64,000 nt of DNA from Patella vulgata (GCF_932274485.2 NC_065881.2:50664702-50728701); one strand, 5' to 3'. Positions 44,441 through 56,890 are shown, counted from the first letter of the stretch. The notes: a model not told the origin generated them from the letters alone. Numbers and translations: made by a program.

Positions 44441-44952
44441 TCTAAAATGCACATACACAATGTATCAGACCACTCGATCATTGAAACCCCTTGTTATTTA
44501 AGACAAAGCACTTAATGCAGTTATCATTCAATGGGATATATATTTATAAACTGAGTAACTAACCATGTCTATAACTCTGGTCTGTTCTTGAGGTTTCATC
44601 AAAAATATTTTTACTGTATAATATTAAAGTAGTAGTCTAGGTTATACAGTGGAGTACAAACTGCCCAACAAAAATAACAAAACAGCATGTACATGTACAT
44701 GTGATATACAGTATGTTGCATCAAACTACTGAATTTAGATCCATATTGTAATGATTGAATTTGTGATCAGATTTACTAATTATAGAATAATTAAAGGAAT
44801 AGACGTTTCAGAGGGGAATTAACATGAATATTGCCCAAAACCTTGGACCCTGGTCACTATCTTATAGTTTGGAAAACTGTTAAGAACAACGGTGGGTACA
44901 ATGCCATATGGTCAGAGCCCTACACTGGCTACCAGACATACATGTAATAGAC

Positions 44953-45055
44953 ATATGAAATGGTGTTTAACGATTTTCAACTGTCAGGGGATCTTAAACG
45001 TGCTGGCAATGCCAGTGGTATACAAAAGATCTCGGTGTTTCATACCATCCTTGCC
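44953..45055 (-). mobile_element. SINE-2 fragment
   Basis: gaaatggtgtttaacgattt, caactgtcaggggatcttaa, tctcggtgtttcataccatc: diverged inverse SINE-2. Confidence 0.6.
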
Positions 45056-46263
45056 TTTAAAAGAGTTTATTTTTAGTAATTTGAACTTAGTACATGTACT
45101 CATCTTAAAAAAAATTTATGTACATGCATCAAGGAAAAATAGTGATGTCAAGATAGTGAAGTACAGTGTTCCAGAATAAAAAAGCCCAATCAATTGTACG
45201 ACTAAGCTAGTAGGATACAAAATTCACTGTTTTTATCATACTACATGTACATGTATCTACAAAACCCATATTAAAGAGTTTATTTGTAGTATGAAATTGG
45301 TACTCCACTTGAAAAAAATTGAAATGTATGCACCAATGAAAATATGAGAGGGTCAAGACACTGGAAAAAGATACCAGAATGAAAAAAAACAACAATTGTT
45401 CGACTAAACTAGAAAGTTGTAGAGTTTCCCTGTGTTTATCATACTCTCTACAATATAATACACACATTGAGAGTCTTTGGAAATTGAATTGCTTGTAGGT
45501 TTGAGTTATAAATAGTATCTGGTTCAGGCCAACAGCTTACTCATGAAGGATTGCTGGGATGAGTTGGCAGAATGCCAAATGACCACAGCACTGACCAATA
45601 AATGATGGTCTTAGATTATAAATGAAATCCCATATGAGATCTTGACCATTATTCCAGCCAGTATTTGGATTCAGTAGATGTAGATTGAGATAATAAATAT
45701 TGTTAGGATGTTGTTTGAAAGGGGGTAGAGAATCCCAGATATAAATAAATGTAGGGCAACTTTGTTCGGACTTAGTTTGAGTTCACATAGTCAACATATT
45801 TTAGATGTAATTTTATGTTAAGAAGAATTTGTAATATTATATATCTGTATCAAACAAATATTGAATTGACAGGTTGTTGGCTTATTTGAATCTGAAGAAG
45901 ACTGGGACTTGGGAGGTCTATGTTGGGGCAGTTTAATCCTGATTCAGTTGCATATTTACAAAAGACGATTTTATCAACCCCCAAAATTTTTTATACACAC
46001 ACATTTAAATTTGGTTATCTATGGTTGTGACCCATTGTGGGTGCTCTGCGGGTTAAAGTTATCATCCAATTGACTTCATTCAATTTATGCAGTGTTTTTG
46101 TTCATCAGATAATTACTGTCACAGTTATGCCCTTGATCAATTTCTTTTTTTTAAAACCTACTGTCAGAGTTATCACCCTTGATCAATTTGAAAAATCTTT
46201 TGCACACGCTAAGAGTATACATGTACATTCTCATATTGATACACTGCGATGAAGTTGTCTTTC

Positions 46264-48195
46264 GATTTTTATACGCCTACAATGAAATGTGGTTGTATAT
46301 TGTCGTCACCCCCGCCAGCCAGTGGTCTGACATCCACAATTGCTTGTGAACGTTCTAGAGGCTAAAGTTAATATCCGATCGACTTTAAATTTATACACAG
46401 TGTTAAAGCCTATTGATTTTCATTGATTTCCGATAATAATTGCCAGAGTTATGGCCCTTGATCAGTTAGGAAAACATTGTGGATGCTCTCGAGGCTAAAG
46501 TTAATATCCAATTGACATTAGATTTATACACAGTGATTAAGGTCATGAGATGAAGACGCCTATTGATTTTCAACTATTTTCAATAATTACTGCCAGAGTT
46601 ATAGCCCTTGACCTCTTTGAAAAATCTCGTAGAAGCTCTTGAGGCTAAAGTTAATTGTCCCCCGCAGGGGACCATTAAAATGGGTTCGTCCATCTGTCTG
46701 TCAGTCACACTTTTTTGGACACAAAATCTGAATTGAACTAGAATGTTCAAATTGGTGTAGGTGTTTATTGGGTCAATGCCTTGATGGAGTTCGAAGATGA
46801 GCATTTTCTGCTTAGAGTAAGCAGAGATAAAGAATTTGATTGGTTGATGCTTTGGGACACGATAACTTTAATTCTAATTAAGTGAGAGTCAGACACTTTG
46901 TGTATAGTTTTCACATCAATTCAATACCTTGACTAAATTCAATAATGAACATTTTCTGCTGATGGTAAGAAGAGCAATAAGCAATTTGAATTGTCAAGAC
47001 TTTGGAACACAATATAACTATCCTTCTAATTGAGGCAGAATGTTCAAACTTTGTGTAGGCGTTAATTAGGTGAATGCCTTGATGGAGTTCGATGATGAAC
47101 ATTGTCTGCTTACGGTAAGCAGAGATAAGCAATCTGATTGGTTGATGCTTTTGGGAACGATAACTTTGGTTATAATGAAGTGAGAGCGATGAAACTCTGA
47201 GTATAGATTCATTATATCATTACCTCGACTAAGTTCGATGATTAGAATTTCCGCTTAGGCTAAGGAGCGATAAGCAATTTGATTGGTCAAGACTTTTAAC
47301 ATAACAACTCTGCTTTTAATTTAGGTAGAATATTTAAACTTAATTTTTGATTTTCATTAGGTGAATGACTTGACTGAGTTCAATGATTAACTGCTTTTAA
47401 ATGAGGTAGAATATTTAAACTTAATGTACTGTAGATGTTCATTAGGTGAATGTCTTGACTGAGTTCAATGATTAACTGCTTTTAAATGAGGTAGAATGTT
47501 TAAACTTGATGTAGATGTTCATTAGGTGAATGTCTTGACTGCGTTCAATGATTAACATTTCGAGCTGAAGCTAAGCAGAGATAAGCAATTTCAGCAATTT
47601 CATTGGTCAATGCTTTAGAACAAGATAACACTAGAGAGTGATGAAACTTAGTGTAGACCTATAGTCGATAATCAGTTTTATTGCTTGCAACTTTTGAAAA
47701 AAATAAATGTGCAATAAATTAATGTGTCATATATTTATTTTGGGGTTTCGACTGGGGAAATCAGTCTCACTGTTGGATTGTATCTGATTGTCTTGAAACT
47801 TATACACAGTGTTTAAGGTCATGAGACAAAGAATCCTATTCATTTTCAACGATTTCTGATAATTACTGCCAGAGGTAAGGCCCTTGATCACTTTGAAAAA
47901 TTTTGTGGACGTGCTTAAGACTAAAACTCCATTTCATTCATTCATTCACTCTAGAGGCTAAAGTTAATATAAATTGTTTAAGGTCATGAGACAAACAATC
48001 AAAACAAATTCTAATATTTTCTGATAATTACTTCATGGTTTATTACTCAAAATCAGATTTTCATGTGTTGTAAGTAAATGTTCTCATTACTGACGAAAGA
48101 AAAAATATGTGACAACACTTGTTGACGACTTACATGTACATGTAGCTGCTGTGGGGGTATGTTTCATTGCCTGGAACCTATCTTTAGTTTACTAT
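46264..48195 (+). mobile_element. Family B element split by a family C element
   Basis: Head tttttatacgcctacaatga with the hairpin ACAatgaaATGTGGTTGTAT, then B repeats to about 46660. After the C insertion the B repeats resume at about 47776 (tatctgattgtcttgaaact) and reach the tail tgtgggggtatgtttcattg at about 48165. The outer parts belong to one element: the interruption falls between gctaaagttaat and tatctgattg, which are adjacent in other B copies. Confidence 0.75.
46662..47775 (+). mobile_element. Family C tandem-repeat element nested in family B
   Basis: Starts tgtcccccgcaggggaccat, then gtccatctgtctgtcagtca. The body is repeats containing attaggtgaatgccttgatg, gtaagcagagataagcaatt and tgattggttgatgcttt at irregular spacing, several shortened near 47390-47560. 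It ends cagtctcactgttggattg. The 3' part recurs at 50666-51015. No protein encoded. Confidence 0.7.
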
Positions 48196-48224
48196 TGATC
48201 AATTTTTGATATCTACATGTATGC

Positions 48225-48310
48225 TTTTACTATTAAAATGCCCCTCATTACCTACAAAAGGATAAATATGTGACAAACTTTGTTGTCTGAATGACTTACA
48301 TGTAGTTGTT
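48225..48310 (+). mobile_element. Family B 3' fragment
   Basis: tcattacctacaaaaggata, gtgacaaactttgttgtctg, acttacatgtagttgttgtc: diverged family B end. Confidence 0.5.
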
Positions 48311-48317
48311 GTCTGTC

Positions 48318-48595
48318 CGGCAGGATTTTCTAGTGTGGATTACCGTTGTGTGTCTGGCAGAATTTTCCAGCTTGGATTCCCTTTTCTGTGGTGCAGGACA
48401 GGGGGGACCTGGTAAGGATTAAAAACCAATGTCCTGTATATGTGGTATGCTTGTAAAAGAAGCTTTGACACTTAGAAAAAGGAATAAGCCATATTTGACA
48501 TTCATGTACATGTACGTGTAGCACACTGCATTACAAATATCTGTCTTCATTAGCCCAGAGGATACAAAAAATACGGGCTTAAACCACATTTCATT
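48318..48595 (+). mobile_element. SINE-2 copy, diverged
   Basis: ggaccccctgtcc-type middle (gtgcaggacaggggggacct), cttgtaaaagaagctttgac, tgtcttcattagcccagagg, cacatttcattcatt. Confidence 0.65.
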
Positions 48596-48950
48596 CATTG
48601 AATGGCAAACTATCTTTGGGACACTTAATGATATAACAAAATAAATTTTTTAAAATCTATATGTGTACATGTATATACAGTTTTGAAGTAAAGAGCATTA
48701 TTATGTACATGTACATAATTAAGCATATTAGGGTATAAAAATTTGGGACCCTACCATACCTCTTTTTGGATATCCTGCACGTCCCTGTCCTGATTTACTT
48801 TTGAAATAACATCAATTATTATGGTACATTTGGTAAATGTACATGTACTATGTGCATGTACATGTAACTCATCATTACTCACAGATTGTACATTTTGTAC
48901 AAGCATGTACATAAATCCATTTCCTAACAGTATCCATATTTGGCTTGACA

Positions 48951-49426
48951 ACAACAAAAAAATCATTGTTGCTCCTTTTAAATTCAGTAATTGTTTTCCA
49001 TAATAAGTTTTGTGTTTAATATAATACATGTGTACTTACCAAAATTGTTTGATGTTTAGAAAAAAACCCAAACATACTGGTACATGTAGAATATCGTGTT
49101 ACATGTAATATATAGAGGATATTTGTCGTTTTGTCGTGAATAACATATTTTATTTCATCTCTAAGCAAGAAAACTTATATTTTCAGGAACAACAAAAAAA
49201 TCATTGTTGCTCCTTTTAAATTCAGTAATTGTTTTCCATAATAAGTTTTGTGTTTAATATAATACATGTGTACTTACCAAAATTGTTTGATGTTTAGAAA
49301 AAACCCCAAACATACTGGTACATGTAGAATATCGTGTTACATGTAATATATAGAGGATATTTGTCGTTTTGTCGTGAATAACATATTTTATTTCATCTCT
49401 AAGCAAGAAAACTTATATAGCATGAG
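48951..49426. repeat. 238-bp tandem duplication
   Basis: aatcattgttgctcctttta starts at 48961 and 49199. The two units are nearly identical and both end in the tcatctctaagcaagaaaac sequence, which is also one arm of the hairpin at 49349-49500. Confidence 0.9.
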
Positions 49427-49610
49427 TGAAAATATAAACGTTTTCTTGCTTAGAGATGAAATGAAATATGTTATTCACGACAAAACGACAAATGTTCTAT
49501 TTATTTTTTTGATTTTACAATCATTTTAGGTAAAAACAACATGGACTACTGCTAGCCAGTGGAATAACACTTTTATTTCACTGATAAAACGCGGTATTCC
49601 ACTACTGTTC
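49349..49610. mobile_element. Hairpin-bearing MITE (related copy at 58838-59023)
   Basis: tttgtcgttttgtcgtgaat...gcaagaaaac pairs with gttttcttgcttagagatga...acgacaaa, a stem of about 65 bp. Beyond it the shared part (tgattttacaatcattttag, cagtggaataacacttttat, gcggtattccactactg) follows to about 49605. Confidence 0.75.
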
Positions 49611-49959
49611 ATAAAATAAATGTTTATACATGTATAGTTATTTATAATATTATTGATTCTTGAAGTTACATGTACATACATGTACATGTACATGTATAGT
49701 ACAGGTAGTTATAATGGAATTCATTATGTATGAAATATTAAACTTGCTGTGGTTTTGTTGACATCGTGCATGTTTTTGCTTGTGACTGACATAGTATAGC
49801 CTTTGGCATTAAAACATCCCAATAAAACATTTATTATACAGTCACTCTGTGTTTATTAGTGTTTGATGTGAAAAGTGTTCAAAATGGCTGTATCAAATCA
49901 CAAATACAACTATATTTTTGAATCCATTTATATCCATTATATTTCAATGAAGATTAAAA

Positions 49960-50262
49960 ATCTTGAGAATTATAATATTCTAGCAGTAATTATAGGAAAT
50001 CATTGAAAATCAATAGGATTCTGCGTCTCATGACCTAAAACACTGTGCATAATTTTAATCGGATATTAACTTTAGGCTCTAGAACGTCAACAAGATATTT
50101 CAAAGAGATCAAGAGCCATAACTCTGGCAGCAACTATCGGAAATCACTGCAAATTGATAGGCTTCTTTGTCTCATGACCTTAAACACTGTATAAATTCAA
50201 AGTCAATCGGATATTAACTTTTTAGCCTCTTGAATGTCAACAAGATATTTCAAAGTGTTTAA
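49960..50262 (-). mobile_element. Family B fragment, inverse
   Basis: About two B repeats in inverse orientation: caataggattctgcgtctca, atcggatattaactttaggc, ggccataactctggcagc-type wording. Confidence 0.75.
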
Positions 50263-50665
50263 GGGCCATAATTTTCTCTGGAGTTATTGCCCTTGTTTCA
50301 GTTTGTTAAACCTAACGACAAAAGTTATTATCCAATCTGTATGAAATTTATATGCATCATTAAAATTAGAGAAATGAAGAATCCTATTGAATTTCAGAAA
50401 TTTTCGTTATTTCTTCTGGAGTTATGGCCCTTGTTTCACTTTGGTGCACCTTGTGAAAACTCCAATGACAAAAGTTATCATCCAATCAGTATGAAATTTA
50501 TAAACGCATCAAGAAGATAAGTGAAACGAAGAATCCTATTGAATTTCAACAATTTCCAATATTGTCTTGCTAATATTAAAGAATAAATATACGACAACCC
50601 TTGTTAACCTCTGAAACCATTTAGCTGCTATGGACGTATTGTTTCGTTGCCTGGCACCCTAACTT
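50263..50665 (+). mobile_element. Variant of family B (B'), with B-type tail
   Basis: Repeats of about 140 bp: ggagttatggcccttgtttc, tatccaatctgtatgaaatt, gaagaatcctattgaatttc. The tail at 50620-50655 is agctgctatggacgtattgt, ttcgttgcctggcacc. The inverted B fragment stands directly before it. Confidence 0.65.
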
Positions 50666-51015
50666 AATTGAGGTACATGTAGAATGTTTAAACAAACTTG
50701 GTGTAGATGTTCATTAGGTGAATGTCCTGACTGAATCCAATGATCAACAGTTTCTGCTAAAGCATAGCAGAGCTTAGCAATTTCATTGGTCAGTGCTTTG
50801 TGACAAGATGGAGAGTGATGCAACTTAATGTGTAGTTTCACTATTAGGTAATTCAAAAGTTGAAGAGAGTGAACTTTTTCTGCTCGGATGAAGTATAGAC
50901 GATCAGTTTGATTGCTCAATACATTTCAAAAACTAAAAGATAAATTTTTTATTTAGGATAGGTGTCCTCCAATTATTTGGGGATTGTGAGGGGGGACATA
51001 AGCCTCACTGTTAAC
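50666..51015 (+). mobile_element. Family C fragment, 3' part
   Basis: gttcattaggtgaatgtcct, agcagagcttagcaatttca, ggggacataagcctcactgt; it follows the pattern of 47500-47775. Confidence 0.65.
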
Positions 51016-51369
51016 TTGTTTTATCATGCAAGCAGTCAATGTTAATGGTAATACATGTACATGTATATAGAAAATGATATCCTGACCACTGCAGAAACAT
51101 GTTAGTTCATCTTTGAATATATTTACACACATAATACAAACAATGAATGATAACATACATGTAAAGGGTTTTTGAGCTTGACATCTTATGTACATGTTAC
51201 ATGATTGTATAATATTTCTTGTACATGTAAATTCTAGATATTATTTCAGTTAAATCTATTTGGTATTTACTGAAAAATGCATTTTTCTACGCCTACATTG
51301 AAATGCCATCCTATTTTGAAGTGGCCCCTGGCCTAACTTATGAACTTAGTGAAAAGACTCACATAAGGA

Positions 51370-51480
51370 AATGAAATTAGATAAATGGGGTTTAAAGTCC
51401 TACATTTCTGCACCAAATGGGCTAATGAAGACAAGCATACGCCATACAGCAACTAACGCTACAGCCTACTCTTATTTTGA
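51370..51480 (-). mobile_element. SINE-2 fragment
   Basis: aaatggggtttaaagtccta, aatgggctaatgaagacaag, cagcctactcttattttga. Confidence 0.7.
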
Positions 51481-52572
51481 AGAGTTTTTTTTATGTAATA
51501 ATGAACATGTCTGCTTGGGCAGGAGATACATGTACTTTCTTAAAACACTTTACACCACTTTATGATTTTCTTCACTAGTATATTTTTCCTTGTTAATTAC
51601 ATTTTAGCCCATCATTAGAATGTAATGGCTTGTTAGTAATAACAGTATTGATAATGTATCTTTGAAAGGAATTTATACTTGTAAAATAAAAGAAATATAT
51701 TTCAGTGTACAAAAATGTATGTTTGTTTACTGGTACATTGTACTTAAAAAATAATATTCTTGTATTCATGCATGAGCTATACCACATGAAAATCAGATTA
51801 TTATTAGGCCTCTATACACAGAAGTCAGATTTACTATGTTCTATTTTTGAAAAAAAAATGCAAAATGATTTATTTAATTCAAGAATATATTTCTTGTACG
51901 TTTGAAGATTAAAGGAATTATTTTTTTAATATTTTATTATGTCATGATAAAAAAACTATCCATTTAATCAAGGTTAGAGATAATATTAGATTGAAAACAA
52001 CAATGATTTTTTTTTTGCACTTATGATCCAAAGTAAGTTAAGAAGTGGGCTCTACATGTATTTCACCCCAAATAAATTGAGCAAAGGTATACAACACTAA
52101 ACTAAAGTTGTTGAAAAGTTCACCCTCGTACACAAAGATGCATTGATTGTAGATCTAATGTGTATAATACAAATCACATTGAAGGATCGTAATTTCCTAT
52201 CTTCAGGCTTTATTTACTATTGGTCACTTCAAACGTGGCTTATGTATTCTGTGTGCTTAACACAGTTAACCTCTGGATGGTTTGGCCACAGGCCAGCAAT
52301 GTTGATTGTAAACAGCTTGTATAAATGACTCATACCTGTAGCTCAACAAACTAACTCATTGGTCAATGACAAATCATTAGGGGTTATCTCCCCTTTGTCT
52401 TTGATTGATAATACACCTGTAGATTGTTTTGATGGAGAAAATGATGAAGGCTTTTTTCTTATTTTGCTCTAAGAAAGCTTTTGTTAACATTAAATGTATT
52501 TTCTTACAACAAAAAATAGTTTGCTTTTTTTGTCAAATTGAGGCTCACATTTTTTCTTTCAGGTAGATAGAT

Positions 52573-52671
52573 CAATTTAGGTTATAAAATAGACGTTTTA
52601 CTTGCTCTATACAACACGTTGCAATTTAGGTTATAAAATAGACATTTTACTTGCTCTATACAACACGTTGC
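52573..52671. repeat. 49-bp tandem duplication
   Basis: caatttaggttataaaatag starts at 52573 and 52622, with one substitution between units. Confidence 0.9.
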
Positions 52672-53494
52672 CTGGAGGAATGTTAAACATTTCATGTACA
52701 TGTAGCTTGCTAATAATAATTTGGTATTGATAATTTAAATTTGAGCTGTTGTAATGCCCTCAGGGACATATCAAATTTTATCCAATTATTGAAAAGCAAA
52801 ACAATTTGACACATTCGTATGCAATGCTTTTAAATCAAGTTGCATAGTTTGTGTTGTAGTATGTTGAGCACTAGAACTGTATTGATTCTGATAACATCAG
52901 TAATAATCGTAAAAACATAGCGATAACCATCTTATGAAAATTTAGATCATATAAGGTTAATTTTATTTAGTAATTATTGTAAATAACCATTTTCACAACG
53001 TCAAAATAAATGAAGTGGTATCATATGTTTAACAAATTCTCACCATTAGTGGTTAATTAAATTTAAAGGAAGCTTTATATTCATGTATACATGAAAAATA
53101 AAATATCATTTATTGTAGATGAAAGGAATAAAATATTTAGGTTGCCTTACTTAATGTATTTTGACATGAATATATACTTTTTCTGGTGGTATTTAAATAA
53201 GAGCTTAAATGCAACTACATTATGTTTAGGGTGACCACCCATCCTGCATTTCGCGGGACAGTCCTGCAAAATGTTTCCAAGTCCCGCGTCCCAAAAACCA
53301 ACCAAACTGTCCCGCAATTGCTCACATGGAAGATTTCTATACAGTAATATGCGTGAATCTACTCTCGCTATGGTCTATTTGAGTATTAGTCTAGTCAAAA
53401 TACTGAAAGACCCACCACAAATTCCTTTATAAGGTATTTTGGTACCAACATGTAGATGACCTTTCCCTGTACATCATTCTGAAAATCCACCGAA

Positions 53495-53708
53495 ATCCAC
53501 CGGCGTGGTTCCCCCTGTCACTGGTGATGGACAGAGCGCTTTGGTCAACGTATACTCATTCGGATGAGACGTAAAAGAATCCTTGGCAGTTGGAATCGAT
53601 ATAAGAGTATAGGCCGTCGCACCGGTCCCGGGCACAATTTCGATCATAGGACACAATCTGGAGTATGCCCGTCTTCATTAGCCCAGTCGGGCGTTAAATG
53701 CCATTTCA
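53495..53708 (+). mobile_element. SINE-2 copy, head missing
   Basis: ccggcgtggttccccctgtc, gtaaaagaatccttggcagt, gatataagagtataggccgt, tcttcattagcccagtcggg. Confidence 0.75.
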
Positions 53709-54159
53709 ATTACGTTTAACTCAAAGAAATATATATTTTAATGTAATAAACATAAGAAATGGAAAATATTGACAAAAATCAACGAATATAATTTATATAA
53801 CATTGACACCCCACACTACAACTACAACCACTATCAGCAGCTCAATCGACAACACCACGACCGTCACCATACTCAAAGAAAATTAAATTAAATTAAATGA
53901 ATATAATTAATTCACATATTATATTTTTTAAAATATTGTAAAGACCTGCACTACCAGTAGAAATCTCAGTTCTCAGACAGTACATCTTCTAAAATCTCCA
54001 AATATTAACTTACAACTTGGAAACGTGCTTTGTCCTATGCTAGACCTTTTCTATGCAATAAACTACCAAAGTCAATTATTGTCAAAACAGTCCAGGGAGA
54101 GAGAGAAGAGAGAGAAAAAGATAAATGGAATTTTACGCCCACTCGAAACAAACTATAAT

Positions 54160-54255
54160 TTGCTTGATACTCGAGATTTAACTAGATTAGAACGGTTCGC
54201 CATTTAAAAATTTAATTTAAAAATGGGAAAGCGAGGCTTAGTCTCGAATATACCA
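54160..54255 (-). repeat. Dispersed repeat shared with 6725-6825
   Basis: gatactcgagatttaactag, ggttcgccatttaaaaattt and atgggaaagcgaggc match 6725-6825 in inverse orientation. Confidence 0.75.
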
Positions 54256-54257
54256 GA

Positions 54258-54535
54258 GAGAAGGAGAGATGGCTTTTAAGTCCACTCGACACAAACTAGG
54301 TCATTTTGGGACTAACACATGATTTAATTTTATTTCAATCATTCGCTTGCGAAGTACGGGTCTTTAGCAGTGGGAGGAAACCAGAAGACCCAGAGAAAAC
54401 CCACGAGGTTGAACAAGCGACCGCGACACTCCTTGTCACGTACAACCAGGGAATCGAAACCACGCCAGTTGACTCAATGACAGACCTTATGATACAGCTC
54501 GCACATGCTAACCATTCGGCCATCCAGCCCCCCCA
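54258..54535 (-). mobile_element. SINE-1 copy, full length
   Basis: Inverse SINE-1 from a CT-type tail (gagagaaggagag) to the tRNA-like head (tgctaaccattcggccatcc). The B box reads on the minus strand as GGTTTCGATTCCC. Confidence 0.85.
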
Positions 54536-55574
54536 GCTCTCAAATCATGCATCTTTAACCAGCATAACATCCTTTATCAGTTTCACAACATTTAGCATGA
54601 TTGAACTTAAGCGATAAAATCTCAAAACGTTTCACTATACCTTGGGCATGATTTGATTTTAGCGATAAACGATTAATGTACATGGATAATAATTCGGCAG
54701 TCATTTGATTGTAACTTAAAAATTTAATTCAACGCCAACACACCCTTTCAAACGGTTCTGTCGCACAAATTAATAATCTATATATTTTGTTTGAAATGAA
54801 AGATATAAATATTATGACTTGAATTTATATTGTTGCTATCTATTATTATCCTAAAAGATTCGTGGTAAATATCATATGACACACGAATACAAACCAGGCT
54901 TGTGTGAATATTTCATAGGTTGATTTTCTATTGTTGCAATGACGAAAAGTGAAGTGACTAGATCAACATTGTTATGCATACTACCTCGGTTTTTTTTTTA
55001 AAAAAAAGATGATGTCCCGCAATATGATCAAGCAAAGGTGGTCACCCTAATTATGTTATACCCTGTTCTAGCCAATTTGGACTTTTTTCCCAAATATACA
55101 TACACGTACATGTACGTATAATAGTTATGTTAAACCGATATGTTGAATTTGTTAAAACTTCAATAACTTTGCCATATCTTCTTAATAGAATTTTGTGAAA
55201 CTTGAATGGAGGCTTCTGTATGGACTTAAAGTGTAGTGCCTACATGAACATACCAGTATACAAATGACATTCAAAAATTCATAATACTAGAGGTCCTCAA
55301 TATTTTAAGAAGTGATCAAGAGCAGTAACTAGATATTGTTTCTTCATAATATTATTGTTTGCACATAGACATTGTGTATAACTTTGTAGGTAGTCTTATG
55401 AATTAACAATTAATATTAATTTTAAGTCTATTGGATGTTGATTAGAGCGTGAAAAGTATTTGCTAGTTTGTTACAAAAAAAATTGACATGGCACATGATT
55501 TGAATATTCTGTACTGTACAATTACATCATGCATGTACAAATTTGTTTGTTTGGAATATTTGAGACATACAATG

Positions 55575-55672
55575 TACATGTATGCCTAGCCATTAATGAC
55601 ATAGACATTTTAACCTGTATACATGTATGCCTAGCCATTAATGACATACATGTATAGACATTTTAACCTGTA
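55575..55672. repeat. Tandem duplication, period about 45 bp
   Basis: tatgcctagccattaatgac starts at 55581 and 55626. The second unit has an extra acatgtat. Confidence 0.85.
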
Positions 55673-55865
55673 CCAAGTCATACATAATTGTTTAGAGATT
55701 TTCAAGGAGTTGAAACAAATGTTTTTCAAAAAATATGTTACTTTTATGATAATCAGTGCATGGATTTCAATAATTACATGTACATGTAAATTTTGACATT
55801 ATTCCAAATTAATTCTATTTTTCTAATGTAATGTACATGTAAATGTATGTCATATGTACAGTGTA

Positions 55866-55912
55866 TAGTACTATATGCCCGTCTTCATTAGCCCAGTCAT
55901 TTCAATTCATTT
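55866..55912 (+). mobile_element. SINE-2 tail-only fragment
   Basis: gtatagtactatatgcccgt, cttcattagcccagtcattt: only the last 45 bases of SINE-2. Confidence 0.7.
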
Positions 55913-56249
55913 CAGTAGCCATATTTGATTTAAAGGTCCTCACATGGATGACAAATCTACTAGACAACAACCGTTAAGCCGAAATATTAAGTTCTTGACT
56001 TTTAAGACATTAATGTTGATGCATGTAGATACATCTAAGCTGCTATGTTATCAAGAAATTTGAAATAGTTGTGAACAATCAATCATGACAAATACTTAGG
56101 TATTTAATGTTGTAGACTAACATGTGGTGATTGTCAATTCAATTGTTAAGTGTATGATGCTATTAGAAAATTTTGCCTGGACATTCACATTTCTGGCTAC
56201 TCTACCATTTGACCAATGTGACCCTCTTGTTTGCTTAAGGTTTGCATGA

Positions 56250-56890
56250 AAATAAAATGAGGGTTTAATGTCCTACTTGTTCGTAATGAAAATGAAATGA
56301 AATGAAATGGGGTTTAACGTCCTACTGTTCTGCTTCTAACCTGGGCTAATGACGACGGGCATACGCCATACAGTGTGCTATGAGGGAAATTTTGCCCGGG
56401 CAGCCTACTCTTTATATCGAATTCCAACTGCCAAGGGATCTTTTATGTGCACGCCAATGTGTACACGGGACCTCGGTTTTTCGTCTCATCTGAACGACTA
56501 GACAGCTGTCCTTGTCAGGCCCTCCATCCTGCATCACTGACATGGGGAATCCACGCCGGAATATCTCGGTGAACTTTCTCGGCCAATACAGGGATCGAAC
56601 ACCCGACCTCCAGGCTAGCAAGCCAGCATCTTACCCACTTAACCACGTGATTCCCCCCGAATTTGTTCGTACAAACCAAGCAATGAAGTTGGGCATTTAC
56701 CATGCAGTGTGCTAGGAGTGAAATTTTGCTCAGAGAGTGGAGTTTCGACATAGTCTTCATCGAAGTCCAACTGGCAAGTATTCTTGTACACAACCCCAGT
56801 TTTTCACTCTGTCAAAACCAGACCCCTTGCTCCTTACAGCAGACTTATGAGGCAGTGACTAACTACATGTAACTGAACTACCGTGGCTCC
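56250..56890 (-). mobile_element. Old SINE-2 interrupted by a younger SINE-2
   Basis: The old copy (inverse) starts at about 56250 (tgagggtttaatgtcctac) and resumes at 56672 (caatgaagttgggcatttac, caaaaccagaccccttgctc). The younger one occupies 56286-56662. Confidence 0.8.
56286..56662 (-). mobile_element. SINE-2 reference copy, full length with 9-bp target duplication
   Basis: Inverse SINE-2 from gaaatgaaatgaaatggggt to the head (ttacccacttaaccacgtga); the B box on the minus strand is GGTGTTCGATCCC. TTGTTCGTA flanks it at 56277-56285 and 56663-56671. Confidence 0.9.

Larger units (their letters stand above)
53227..55049. mobile_element. hAT-type non-autonomous element, 1.82 kb, 8-bp target duplication, with nested SINEs
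   Basis: Ends TAGGGTGACCACC, exact inverted repeats, with a further inverted GCGGGACA inside each end. ATTATGTT flanks it at 53219-53226 and 55050-55057. Eight-base duplications and TAGGG ends fit the hAT superfamily. No transposase. Inside lie a SINE-2 (53495-53708), a dispersed repeat (54160-54255) and a SINE-1 (54258-54535), so the element is older than these. Confidence 0.85.

Noticed and set aside
49181-49200. Splice-acceptor-like tattttcag before gaacaaca
   Set aside because: It is a joint of the 238-bp duplication with no open frame after it, and the receptor exons already join in phase without it.
29106-56662. tRNA-like A and B boxes in many places
   Set aside because: They belong to SINE-1 and SINE-2 heads; none folds into a complete cloverleaf with an acceptor stem that I could recognise, so no tRNA gene is called.
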